Shown here in pieces: positions 1 to 8,199 of a stretch of DNA of 64,000 nt (the first letter of the stretch is position 1; each line of letters opens with the position of its first letter). Origin of the DNA: Thiomicrorhabdus sp. 6S3-12 (GTDB lineage Bacteria > Pseudomonadota > Gammaproteobacteria > Thiomicrospirales > Thiomicrospiraceae); assembly GCF_017571475.1 (NCBI RefSeq), contig NZ_JAGETW010000004.1:124001-188000 (forward strand), read 5' to 3'. Position numbers and translations under genes: made by a program. The notes beneath the pieces were generated by a model. It was not told where the DNA came from. It made no database searches and worked only from the letters and a program-made list of their open reading frames with translations.

Positions 1-7
1 ACATAAG

Positions 8-177
8 GGCGTTAAACGGGAAGATTGGTGCGAAATTCGTTTTCAATTCCAACGCTGCCCCCGCAACGGTAATAGAGAAAACTTTGATGGGTTTGTCCCA
101 ACCACTGGCTAAATCGGTGCAAGCTGTTTAGCCGGGAAGGTCAAAGAAACCGCTCTTAAGCCCGGATACCGGCCTGA
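8..177 (+). promoter_or_regulatory. Cobalamin (B12) riboswitch upstream of btuB-cobQ
   Basis: The stretch carries the conserved blocks of the adenosylcobalamin riboswitch in order: AAACGGGAAG near 15-24 followed by GGTG at 27-30, GCTGCCCCCGCAACGGTAA at 54-72, GCCGGGAAGG at 131-140, and the B12 box AAGCCCGGATACCGGCC at 159-175. It lies about 180 bases upstream of a TonB-dependent receptor of BtuB type and points the same way. Known family role: binding of coenzyme B12 to the leader turns down the downstream transport or biosynthesis genes. The expression platform between 178 and 359 is not resolved. A small hairpin (CTTGTC/GACAAG near 186-202) and a possible GGTTTAT/ATAAACC pairing (240-246 with 312-318) are candidates. 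The 5' strand of P1 may begin just before the window. Confidence 0.93.
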
Positions 178-359
178 AATCCGACCTTGTCCGTACGACA
201 AGCTCTCAACCGATTGCGGTGGGCAATGCGGAAGAAATAGGTTTATTGGTTCTCGCTCGCTGACCGCGACGGGACAATACGATTTATTCTTTATTCGGAC
301 TATCAGCCGGATAAACCGTTTTGCCTTCGTTCATAATTTATGAAATGAAGGAAATCCAA

Positions 360-2300
360 TTGAAATTCTCCAAACGTTCCTCAGCACTCTTGATCGCTCT
401 ATTCAGCAATACAGCGGTTGCTGAACAGAAATCCTCTTTGCTTGAGACTATTTTCGTCTCCGAAACGCCGGTTATATCCGACAATCTGCAAACAGCCTAT
501 TCCGTCGAATCCTATGACGCCAAATCCATTCAAGAGAGTGGTTCGCGTTCATTGAGCGATTTTCTGAATCAGAAAACGACGCTGTCGGTTCAACCGAGCT
601 ACGGCAACCCGCTTGCACCGAGACTGGATATGAATGGTTTTGGTACCAACGGCGGCGAGAATATTCAGGTTATTATCGATGGCGTCTCCATCAATAATAT
701 CGACCTGGTTCCTCAACAACTGAGCAGTATTCCGCTGAATGCCATCCAAGAGATTCAAATTCTCCGCGGTTCAGGATCCGTTCTCTATGGTAACGGCGCG
801 GTTGCCGGAGCGATTATTATCAATACCAATCAGGCCTTCAATAGCCAAGATGCACTCAGCGCCACGGTCTCTTACGGCGCCAACAATACAGTAACCAAGT
901 CGTTTCAAGCGACAAAAACAGAAACGCATAAGGGTTATAAACTTCTCGGGAATATGAACTTCGAGACCCTTAAGAGCGACGGTTCGAAAGAAATTAAATC
1001 GGACGGCACCCGAAACAGTATTGAAAATACGAATTTCTCGACTAATCTCGGTATTGAAAAAGCGGGAACCCGTCTGATTCTCGGCATTGCTAAAAACGAT
1101 TCAACCGTAAACTATGCCGGCGCCATGAGCATTGATGAGTTTGAGCAGAACCCGGATGCGAATCTGACTTCGGGTTCTACCGAACAGACTTACGATGTCA
1201 TCAGCAAAAAACTTCTGTTTTCTAGCGAACTATCGGACAACTCGATTCTCGAGTACACATTCAACAGACGAAACAAAAATTCAGCCTACATCACCTACTC
1301 GAGCGAGACGGATTACGAGATTACCGATCACAAACTCGACCTAAAAACCATCCTGAATTCGGCCCTCATCCGCTATGGCGTAAGTAAGAACACATCAGAG
1401 GTCGAAGGGACATACGGCGATAAATCCAGAGAAGATCAGGCGGCATACGTCTCCGCCAGTATTGACCTCAATGACAAAACAGTCGTTAATGCAGGCTATC
1501 GAAAACAGCAGTTCGAATATGCCGACAAAAATGAGGGCGACGATGATTTAAACGCTTATGAAGTTGGTGTCAACTATCTGCTTAACGTCCAGTCAGCACT
1601 GTACGCCACCTATAATCACGCGTTTCTAGTTCCGAACTTTGACCGGCTGTTTGAAGGCGGCAGCTTCAATGACAATATCGAACCTCAGGAAAGTGACACC
1701 TATACGCTCGGTTACAAGTTAAATCAGCAGGCGTTCAACCTTAAAGCCGAGCTGTTTTATATCGATTTGAGTAATGAAATCTACTACAACTCGGCGCTTC
1801 CGTGGGGCAGCCGCAACACCAATATCGACGAGAGCCATAAACAAGGCGTAAACCTGTCCCTATCGCGTAGCGACGATGCTTTCTCCTACGGAGTAGCCTA
1901 CAACTATGTCGATGCCGTTATCGATCGGGAAGCGGGACAGGACTACAGTGGAAATACTCTGCCGTCTGCACCGGCGCATACGATCAAGCTTGATGCCCGT
2001 TATCAATTTACCAGCCCGCTGATCTCCGCACTTCCGCAACACAGCATCGCCATCAGTCACAAGCAGACTTCGGAAAGCTTTATGATTGATGACTTTGCCA
2101 ATGTTGCCGACAAAGCCCCCGGTTATAAAACGACCGACATCAGCTACCAGCTGTCGAATAAGTACCTGACCGTTCAGTTCGGCATTGATAATCTGTTTGA
2201 CGAACCGAACGGCTTGTATTTATACCGATCAACAGGCAGTGTCGTCTATGCGACTGACTATGAGCGATACTATTACGTCTCTGCAAGCTATCAATTCTAA
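360..2300 (+). CDS. btuB: TonB-dependent cobalamin receptor, BtuB-like
   Basis: Outer-membrane gated porin that takes up corrinoids with energy from TonB. The protein has a signal peptide (about residues 1-21, ending AVA), a TonB box region near residues 28-37 (ETIFVSETPV), a plug domain with the typical VIIDGVSINN and LRGSGSVLYGNGAVAGAI motifs, a long beta-barrel, and a terminal aromatic residue (SASYQF). Length is 646 aa, close to BtuB. I prefer the TTG start at 360 because AAGGAA lies 6 bases upstream and the signal peptide then starts MKFSKRSS. The ATG at 345 has no visible ribosome site. The cobalamin riboswitch upstream and cobQ 12 bases downstream support B12 as substrate, though cobinamide or another corrinoid is possible. 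Confidence 0.9.
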   Translation: MKFSKRSSALLIALFSNTAVAEQKSSLLETIFVSETPVISDNLQTAYSVESYDAKSIQESGSRSLSDFLNQKTTLSVQPSYGNPLAPRLDMNGFGTNGGENIQVIIDGVSINNIDLVPQQLSSIPLNAIQEIQILRGSGSVLYGNGAVAGAIIINTNQAFNSQDALSATVSYGANNTVTKSFQATKTETHKGYKLLGNMNFETLKSDGSKEIKSDGTRNSIENTNFSTNLGIEKAGTRLILGIAKNDSTVNYAGAMSIDEFEQNPDANLTSGSTEQTYDVISKKLLFSSELSDNSILEYTFNRRNKNSAYITYSSETDYEITDHKLDLKTILNSALIRYGVSKNTSEVEGTYGDKSREDQAAYVSASIDLNDKTVVNAGYRKQQFEYADKNEGDDDLNAYEVGVNYLLNVQSALYATYNHAFLVPNFDRLFEGGSFNDNIEPQESDTYTLGYKLNQQAFNLKAELFYIDLSNEIYYNSALPWGSRNTNIDESHKQGVNLSLSRSDDAFSYGVAYNYVDAVIDREAGQDYSGNTLPSAPAHTIKLDARYQFTSPLISALPQHSIAISHKQTSESFMIDDFANVADKAPGYKTTDISYQLSNKYLTVQFGIDNLFDEPNGLYLYRSTGSVVYATDYERYYYVSASYQF

Positions 2301-2312
2301 AGTGTACTTAAA

Positions 2313-3791
2313 GTGACTCACTGTTTGATGATCCAAGGCTGTACTTCCGATGCGGGGAAAAGCACCGTTGTTGCCGGTTTATGCCGTGTTTTGCAGCAAA
2401 AAGGCATTCAAGTTGCACCTTTTAAACCGCAGAATATGGCCTTGAATTCGGCCGTCACCGCAGACGGCGGTGAAATCGGTCGTGCACAAGCGCTACAGGC
2501 CGTTGCGGCCAAGGTTCCCCTGTCGGTGCATATGAATCCGGTTTTACTGAAACCGAATTCAGATACCGGTGCTCAGGTTATTCTCCAGGGCCACGCCATC
2601 GGTAACCTCGACGCCATGGATTATCACGCTTACAAACCGAAAGCCGCGCAAGCGGTTTTCGATTCCTTTCAAATTCTCTCGCAGCAATACCCCAATATAC
2701 TGGTCGAAGGTGCCGGCTCACCGGCTGAGATTAATCTGCGCCAGGGTGACATTGCCAATATGGGCTTTGCCGAAAAAGTCGACTGTCCGGTTATTCTGGT
2801 CGCAGATATCGATAAGGGCGGCGTTTTTGCCCATATCATCGGGACACTGGAGTGTCTGAGTGAATCTGAAAGGAATCGGATCAAGGGATTTATTATTAAC
2901 CGTTTTCGCGGCGATATTAAACTGCTGCAGGACGGTCTCGACTGGCTGGAACAGAAAACCGCTAAACCGGTCCTCGGCGTACTGCCCTATCTGCACGGCT
3001 TGCATCTTGATGCCGAAGATGCCATCCATCAGGAAATGGAATCAATTCAAGACAGCCACACCTTAACGGTTGTCTGCCCGTTACTACCGCATATTTCCAA
3101 CCACACCGACCTTGACCCGCTGATCCAGCATCCTCAGGTCAATTTTCAGTGGATCAAACACCATCAGTCCATTCCGCCGGCCGATCTGGTAGTGCTGCCG
3201 GGCTCAAAGAGCGTTATCGCCGACCTGCAGTGGCTCAAGTCGCAAGGCTGGGAATCCTATCTGAACACGCATCTGCGCTATGGCGGTAAATTGATCGGAA
3301 TCTGTGGCGGATTGCAGATGCTCGGTCGTCGATTACTCGACCCCGAACAGATCGAGTCCGAGACGAGTGAAGCCGCAGGGCTTGCATTGATGCCCTACAG
3401 CACAACCTTTCACAGCGATAAGCAACTGCTTAACCGTCGAGGAATACTCGATCTGCACGGCGCAGCCGAAATTCAGGGTTATGAAATCCATCAGGGCACG
3501 ACGGATTTTGCCGGATTATGTCCGGCAATCCGCTTTGCCAACGGGGATACGGACGGTGCGATCAGCGACGACAAGCAAATTCTGGTCAGTTACTGTCACG
3601 GGCTTTTCGACCAACCTTCGGCGCTACAGTCTCTGTTGCAATGGGCCGGAATGGAAAGCAGCGAGCCGCTTGATCTGAACGATCTTCGCGAGCGGCAATT
3701 AAACCGTCTTGCCGATTGCTTCGAAATGCATCTGGATATCGAGCAGATTCTCTCCGTTATGCAGACCGGAACCATATGCGCCAAACGCTGA
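2313..3791 (+). CDS. cobQ: Cobyric acid synthase
   Basis: Glutamine- and ATP-dependent amidase that converts adenosylcobyrinic acid a,c-diamide to adenosylcobyric acid by four successive amidations. The N-terminal dethiobiotin-synthetase-like half shows the P-loop-like start [20 protein letters not shown] and the family motif [10 protein letters not shown] near residues 38-47. The C-terminal glutamine amidotransferase half has the nucleophile cysteine in [10 protein letters not shown] (around residue 330) and a histidine in YCHGLFD. Length 492 aa is normal for CobQ/CbiP. It starts at GTG 2313, 12 bases after btuB, so both genes are probably transcribed from the same riboswitch-controlled promoter. 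The substrate must come from corrin-ring genes located elsewhere or from salvage. Confidence 0.95.
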   Translation: MTHCLMIQGCTSDAGKSTVVAGLCRVLQQKGIQVAPFKPQNMALNSAVTADGGEIGRAQALQAVAAKVPLSVHMNPVLLKPNSDTGAQVILQGHAIGNLDAMDYHAYKPKAAQAVFDSFQILSQQYPNILVEGAGSPAEINLRQGDIANMGFAEKVDCPVILVADIDKGGVFAHIIGTLECLSESERNRIKGFIINRFRGDIKLLQDGLDWLEQKTAKPVLGVLPYLHGLHLDAEDAIHQEMESIQDSHTLTVVCPLLPHISNHTDLDPLIQHPQVNFQWIKHHQSIPPADLVVLPGSKSVIADLQWLKSQGWESYLNTHLRYGGKLIGICGGLQMLGRRLLDPEQIESETSEAAGLALMPYSTTFHSDKQLLNRRGILDLHGAAEIQGYEIHQGTTDFAGLCPAIRFANGDTDGAISDDKQILVSYCHGLFDQPSALQSLLQWAGMESSEPLDLNDLRERQLNRLADCFEMHLDIEQILSVMQTGTICAKR

Positions 3792-3949
3792 AAAACAGCA
3801 CCCAACCGGCATACTGTTTTTGACCCCATTCCGTAGCCGTTAACCACCTGTGGCGACACCAATTAAGGTTTATAAATCCTTTCGATCATCACAAGCGTAT
3901 AAACCCTATATAATTAAAGGTTTCATTATTTAAAAAATGCTTATTCACT

Positions 3950-5317
3950 ATGCCGATAATCGATACCACGAAGTCTCTTAACCAATATTTCGTTGCCAAC
4001 CTGTATACGCCTGCAAACAATCAGCTTCTGGATAAACACCATGCCTTGATTGAAGCTTGCATTGAGCAATGTATCGAGACCTTCTACGAAATACTGTTGC
4101 CGGACCCGATCGGTGCTCAGTTCCTCAGCAGCGCAGTAGTGGAAACGCATCTTAAGACCGAGTTGAAAAGATGGTTGCTGGAGACGCTTAGCCCGCAATA
4201 TCAAGAAGAGGATCATCAGACAATGATCCTTAAGCACCGCCATGTCGGAGCGGTACACGCGCGTGTCGGCGTCCCGATGACCGTGGTTAATCATGCAATG
4301 AGCATCATTAAAAACCGCTTCTATGAGCTTCTGTATCAGACAGGCGATTTGCCCGACCTGGAAAAAATAGCTTTATACCGGGTTCTGAATAATCTGCTCG
4401 ATTCCAGTCTGGCGCTGATTAACGAGTCTTATATTGACGACCATGTCACTCAGGAACGCGCCGCTCAGGAATACCGTTCCCGCAGCAATGCGCATGAAAT
4501 CGCGATTGAAGTCGAACGCATCAAAGCGTCGCTGTTCAATTGGATCAGCCAGTTAATGAGCGGCCTTCTGACAAGTTCGCAAACCTCACATTCAAATCTG
4601 CAAAATCAGGAATTTGCTCTCTGGATTCGACATAAAATCGGCTACGCGTGTCAGGATGACAAAACCACTTCGAAAATCAAGCAGCTGGTTGACGAACTGC
4701 AGGAGCAAGTGGATCAGCTGCCTGATTCAGACCCAACACAAAGACGGCATACCATTCAGCAGATAACGGAACTGGGGAATGAATGCGGTTGGCTTCTTGG
4801 ACAGATTTCCGAGCGCAATATAGACAACGCGGCCCGTGAAGACACCTTGACCACTTTGATCGAACGCCGTTTTCTGGCACCGATACTCAAAAGCGAAACC
4901 AAACTGGCAATTAATTCCAAACGGCCTTACAGCATCATTATGCTCGATATCGACAATTTCAAACAGATTAATGATGTTCATGGTCATCAGGCCGGCGACC
5001 AGGTACTTTCGCAGCTTGGACTGCTGATTAAACGAACCTTGCGAATCACCGATTACGCATTCCGTTACGGGGGCGAAGAATTCCTGTTACTGCTACCGGA
5101 AACCCCTGTTGAGAATGCGCAGATACTCGCACAGAAGTTACTTAAAGCGGTTCGTCAGTTGCAAATTGAAGTCAGCAACAACCATCGTCTGCAAATCACG
5201 ATCTCTCTCGGTTTGGCGCCATTCAATGAACACCCGGATTTCGAACAGGTGATCAAGCGTGCGGATGAGAAGCTTTATCAGGCTAAACACAACGGAAAAG
5301 ACCGCTATGAAGCCTAG
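3950..5317 (+). CDS. Globin-coupled diguanylate cyclase, DosC-like
   Basis: Makes c-di-GMP, probably in response to oxygen or another haem ligand. The first ~150 residues match the globin-coupled sensor domain of E. coli DosC: FYEILLPDP with Tyr46 in place of the DosC distal tyrosine, and VHARVGVP with His103 at the proximal haem ligand position. A middle helical linker (about 160-290) follows, then a GGDEF domain with FRYGGEEF near residues 372-379, an intact catalytic GGEEF and an RxxD product-inhibition site (RITD) five residues upstream. No membrane segments, so it is cytoplasmic. It is alone between cobQ and a terminator, with no phosphodiesterase partner in the window, unlike the dosC-dosP pair of E. 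coli. Haem binding is inferred from residues only. Confidence 0.88.
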   Translation: MPIIDTTKSLNQYFVANLYTPANNQLLDKHHALIEACIEQCIETFYEILLPDPIGAQFLSSAVVETHLKTELKRWLLETLSPQYQEEDHQTMILKHRHVGAVHARVGVPMTVVNHAMSIIKNRFYELLYQTGDLPDLEKIALYRVLNNLLDSSLALINESYIDDHVTQERAAQEYRSRSNAHEIAIEVERIKASLFNWISQLMSGLLTSSQTSHSNLQNQEFALWIRHKIGYACQDDKTTSKIKQLVDELQEQVDQLPDSDPTQRRHTIQQITELGNECGWLLGQISERNIDNAAREDTLTTLIERRFLAPILKSETKLAINSKRPYSIIMLDIDNFKQINDVHGHQAGDQVLSQLGLLIKRTLRITDYAFRYGGEEFLLLLPETPVENAQILAQKLLKAVRQLQIEVSNNHRLQITISLGLAPFNEHPDFEQVIKRADEKLYQAKHNGKDRYEA

Positions 5318-5364
5318 AACGCGCACGTTCATCTACACGCATTAATATCTAAATTAAGCCACAT

Positions 5365-5389
5365 AAAGGACTCGTCGCAGTCCTTTTTT
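5365..5389 (+). terminator. Intrinsic terminator after the globin-coupled cyclase
   Basis: AAAGGACT (5365-5372) pairs with AGTCCTTT (5379-5386) around a six-base loop, followed by a T-run. It lies 48 bases after the cyclase stop codon. Confidence 0.85.
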
Positions 5390-5416
5390 CATGGCCCTTC
5401 CATTAAGCGACAAAAT

Positions 5417-5505
5417 AGCATTTACTTACTTTTTAAGGTGCAATTACGCCCCTTTAAAACGTCATAAATCCCATCTCAAAAACAAGCATTGCTTACTTTT
5501 TAATC
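5417..5505 (+). repeat. Pair of direct repeats, AGCATT..CTTACTTTTTAA
   Basis: AGCATTTACTTACTTTTTAA at 5417-5436 recurs as AGCATTGCTTACTTTTTAA at 5485-5503, one base shorter. The copies sit in the AT-rich gene-free stretch 5390-5786 between a terminator and the phosphatase gene. No coding capacity is visible. Function is unknown; they could be protein-binding sites next to the DnaA boxes that follow. Confidence 0.55.
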
Positions 5506-5557
5506 AGCAGTGGAAAACACCATGTAATATCAGTGACTTAAAAGTTTAATAACAGGA

Positions 5558-5609
5558 TTATCCTGGAGTTATCCACAAAAAATGTGAATTTCTGTGCATT
5601 TTATCCCCG
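5558..5609 (+). promoter_or_regulatory. Cluster of DnaA-box-like sites
   Basis: A perfect TTATCCACA is at 5569-5577. Two same-strand partial matches flank it: TTATCCTGG at 5558-5566 and TTATCCCCG at 5601-5609. The surrounding 400 bases are AT-rich and have no gene. The perfect match to the DnaA consensus is seen directly; binding is an inference. dnaA, dnaN, mnmG and parAB are not nearby, so a chromosome origin is unlikely, and a DnaA-titrating or regulatory site is more plausible. Confidence 0.45.
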
Positions 5610-5786
5610 TCCCTTTAACCACCGATAAACATTATTAAAATCAATCAATTAAACAACTCTATAACCATTTTGACTCATGCAGGCAGCTCTCCCTCTCCAA
5701 TCTACGCATACAGCGATGGAATAAATTTTTCCGAACGCATCATTTCGGCTAGACTAAGCAGCAAATTTCAAGAGTTGAATAGGCAT

Positions 5787-6320
5787 ATGAATCCACTGAA
5801 TCAAACCCATCGCAATGGCAGTCGGCCACCTGTGTATCCAATCTGTCAAATCGGCAACGGCGAAATCATTATGATGCCGAAACCCAATGCGAAAACGCTT
5901 GCCGCCGACATCGCGTTTTATCGCAACAACGGCATCACGCATTTAGTGAGTCTGTTGCGCCAACCGGAAATGGAGGCCTTGCAACTGCTCGACGAAGAGC
6001 CGCTTAGCCGACAGGCCGGTATGCAATTCCTGCATTTTCCGATCAAGGACATGGACGTACCCGACTTCGACAGCTTACAGAAGTTTAATCGCCAACTGTT
6101 ACCGCAAATTGAACAAGGTGCAAAAGTAGCGATCCACTGTCATGGCGGTCGAGGACGCGCCGGTACCGTCGCCGTCAGTTTAATGCTGGAAGCCGGAATC
6201 GAGTTGTCACAGGCCTTGCAAACCGCGCGCGAAAAACGTCAGGACCCTCTGGTTCCGGTGTGCCAGTTGCAAAATGATTTCTTGAAGCGCTATGCGCAAG
6301 AACTGGCTGAGCCCCGTTAG
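5787..6320 (+). CDS. Dual-specificity / tyrosine phosphatase-like protein
   Basis: Small cytoplasmic CX5R phosphatase. The signature is IHCHGGRGRAG near residues 118-128, with the nucleophile cysteine and the phosphate-binding arginine spaced as in the family, and a possible general acid in KDMDVPD about 30 residues earlier. From the ATG at 5787 the protein is 177 aa, a usual size for single-domain members. The frame stays open upstream to 5670, but that part lies in the AT-rich spacer and looks non-coding; the ribosome site at 5787 is weak, so the start is uncertain. No kinase neighbour indicates a substrate. Phosphoprotein, phosphoinositide-like or nucleotide substrates cannot be told apart from sequence. 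Confidence 0.75.
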   Translation: MNPLNQTHRNGSRPPVYPICQIGNGEIIMMPKPNAKTLAADIAFYRNNGITHLVSLLRQPEMEALQLLDEEPLSRQAGMQFLHFPIKDMDVPDFDSLQKFNRQLLPQIEQGAKVAIHCHGGRGRAGTVAVSLMLEAGIELSQALQTAREKRQDPLVPVCQLQNDFLKRYAQELAEPR

Positions 6321-6408
6321 CGGAAGCACGTTTACTTTGACTGCGAAGCCGTTCGGTATCCGTTAAAATAAGCGCTTTAGCGTACAGTATGTTTTCAAGG
6401 GAGAGAAA

Positions 6409-7521
6409 ATGTCGGATCAATCACTAAGCTGGGAAAACTTACAGCAACTTCTGACAATGAATTCGATCTGGGTCGATGCGATCATAATCGGTCTGCTCGC
6501 ACTGCTTATCCTGCTGATCGGAAATTTCACGCTCTCTTCTCTGGCTAAACACCGCTTTAACGCCGCCGAACATCCGGTCACCCATTTTGTTCTTAAAGGC
6601 TTGCGCTATCCGTTAAGCATTTCGATCCTGTTATTTGCGCTTGGAAACATCCTGATTCTGTTTTCTCTCAGCGAACGTCAATTGGGCTTACTACACGATC
6701 TCTTCCGCAGCATCGATATCCTGATCTGGGGACAGTTCTTTTACCGCTCTTCGCAATTTTATTTAACGCGTTTCAGCGCTCTTAACGCGCAAGGATCGAT
6801 TATCAAACCGCAGACTCTGCCTTTAATGCAGAATATCTCTTCGGTCGTGATTATTCTGATGATCGTTTATCTGCTGTTTATCACCTGGAACATCGATATG
6901 ACGGCCTGGCTGGCCTCTGCCGGGATTATCGGGATCGCGGTCGGTTTCGCCGCTAAAGACACCATCGCCAACCTGCTTTCCGGGGTCTTTATTCTTGCCG
7001 ATTCCCCATACAAAATCGGGGACTACATCGTAATCGACTCCGGCGAACGCGGCAAAGTAACCAATATCGGTCTGCGCTCGACGCGAATTCTGACGCGCGA
7101 CGATCTGGAAGTGAATATCCCCAATGCAATTATCGCCAACGGAAAAATCGTTAACGAGAGTGCCGGCCGCGATATCCGTTCGCGGGTACGCGTGCCGGTT
7201 GGCGTCTCCTATACTTCCGATATCGATCAGGTCAAGCGCGTATTGATGGAAGTCGCTTTGACGGAAAGCGAAGTTTGCGCAGAGCCGGAACCTCGTGTGC
7301 GCTTCCGTCGTTTCGGGGCTTCCAGTCTTGATCTGGAAGTTCTGATCTGGATTTCCGATCCGGAAATCCGCGGTCGAGTGATCGACAGCATGAACACCCA
7401 AATCTACAAACGATTCCATCAGGAAGGAATTGAAATTCCTTACAGCAAGCACGATCTGTATATCAAATCGCTGCCTGCAGACGGGAAAATCGCTGATTTG
7501 CAAGACAAGGATGAACAATGA
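6409..7521 (+). CDS. MscS-family mechanosensitive ion channel
   Basis: Inner-membrane channel that opens under membrane tension and releases solutes after hypo-osmotic shock. Transmembrane helices are visible near residues 18-45, 60-85, 140-160 and 165-190. The pore-lining helix has the Gly/Ala pattern AGIIGIAVGFAAKDTIANLLSGVFI, and the beta domain begins with SPYKIGDYIVIDSGERGKVTNIGLRSTRILT, both typical of MscS. Length is 370 aa, longer than E. coli MscS because of an extra N-terminal segment. GGGAGAG lies just upstream of the ATG. Its stop overlaps the start of cobO (ATGA), so it is the first gene of the run that continues with cobO-cobD-cbiB-btuF. A role in B12 metabolism is not implied by the protein itself. 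Confidence 0.9.
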   Translation: MSDQSLSWENLQQLLTMNSIWVDAIIIGLLALLILLIGNFTLSSLAKHRFNAAEHPVTHFVLKGLRYPLSISILLFALGNILILFSLSERQLGLLHDLFRSIDILIWGQFFYRSSQFYLTRFSALNAQGSIIKPQTLPLMQNISSVVIILMIVYLLFITWNIDMTAWLASAGIIGIAVGFAAKDTIANLLSGVFILADSPYKIGDYIVIDSGERGKVTNIGLRSTRILTRDDLEVNIPNAIIANGKIVNESAGRDIRSRVRVPVGVSYTSDIDQVKRVLMEVALTESEVCAEPEPRVRFRRFGASSLDLEVLIWISDPEIRGRVIDSMNTQIYKRFHQEGIEIPYSKHDLYIKSLPADGKIADLQDKDEQ

Positions 7522-8153
7522 GTGAAAAGCCCGATCTCAGCCAGATGAGTAACGAACAGAAACGCGAGTATTTCCATAAGATTCGCATGGAACGAAAGAA
7601 AGCGCAGATCGACACGGCCATTGCCCGTGCAGACAGCGAAAAAGGCTTGCTACTGGTGATTACCGGCAACGGCAAAGGCAAGTCGACATCGGCCTTCGGT
7701 ATGGTCGGCCGCGCACTCGGTCACGGTATGAAAGTCGGAGTCTGTCAATTTATCAAAAGTCGAACCGATACCGGCGAAGAAGCGTTCTTCGGTGCTTACG
7801 ACAACTGCGACTGGCATGTTCTCGGTGATGGATTTACTTGGGACACGCAGGATCGAAGCGGCGATATTGCCACCTCGGAACGCGGCTGGGCCATCGCCAG
7901 CCAGATGCTCAGCGACCCGAGTTATGATCTGGTCGTACTGGATGAATTAACTTACCTACTCAGCTACGACTATCTCGACAAAGACTTGGTCCTCAACACG
8001 CTATCGGAAAAACCCGAAATGCAGCATGTCGTGGTGACAGGACGAAACGCCATTGCCGAACTTAAAGATCTGGCCGATACGGTTTCCGACGTTCAGGATG
8101 TCAAACACGCCTATAAAAGCGGGATCAAGGCGCAGAAAGGGATCGACTATTAA
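7518..8153 (+). CDS. cobO: Cob(I)yrinic acid a,c-diamide adenosyltransferase
   Basis: Transfers the adenosyl group of ATP to the cobalt of corrinoids to make coenzyme B12 forms. The P-loop TGNGKGKSTSAFGMVGRA lies near residues 50-67, followed by the family motif VCQFIKSRTDTGEE and the VLDELTYLLSYDYLD segment, as in CobO/BtuR. Length is 211 aa with the usual charged N-terminal helix. The start overlaps the mscS stop by four bases and is preceded by AAGGA seven bases upstream. Together with cobD and cbiB downstream it covers adenosylation and the aminopropanol arm. Confidence 0.95.
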   Translation: MSEKPDLSQMSNEQKREYFHKIRMERKKAQIDTAIARADSEKGLLLVITGNGKGKSTSAFGMVGRALGHGMKVGVCQFIKSRTDTGEEAFFGAYDNCDWHVLGDGFTWDTQDRSGDIATSERGWAIASQMLSDPSYDLVVLDELTYLLSYDYLDKDLVLNTLSEKPEMQHVVVTGRNAIAELKDLADTVSDVQDVKHAYKSGIKAQKGIDY

Positions 8154-8199
8154 TGCTGATCAGGCGTACCTTATTGGAACCTTGCAACGGAGCTAAGGG

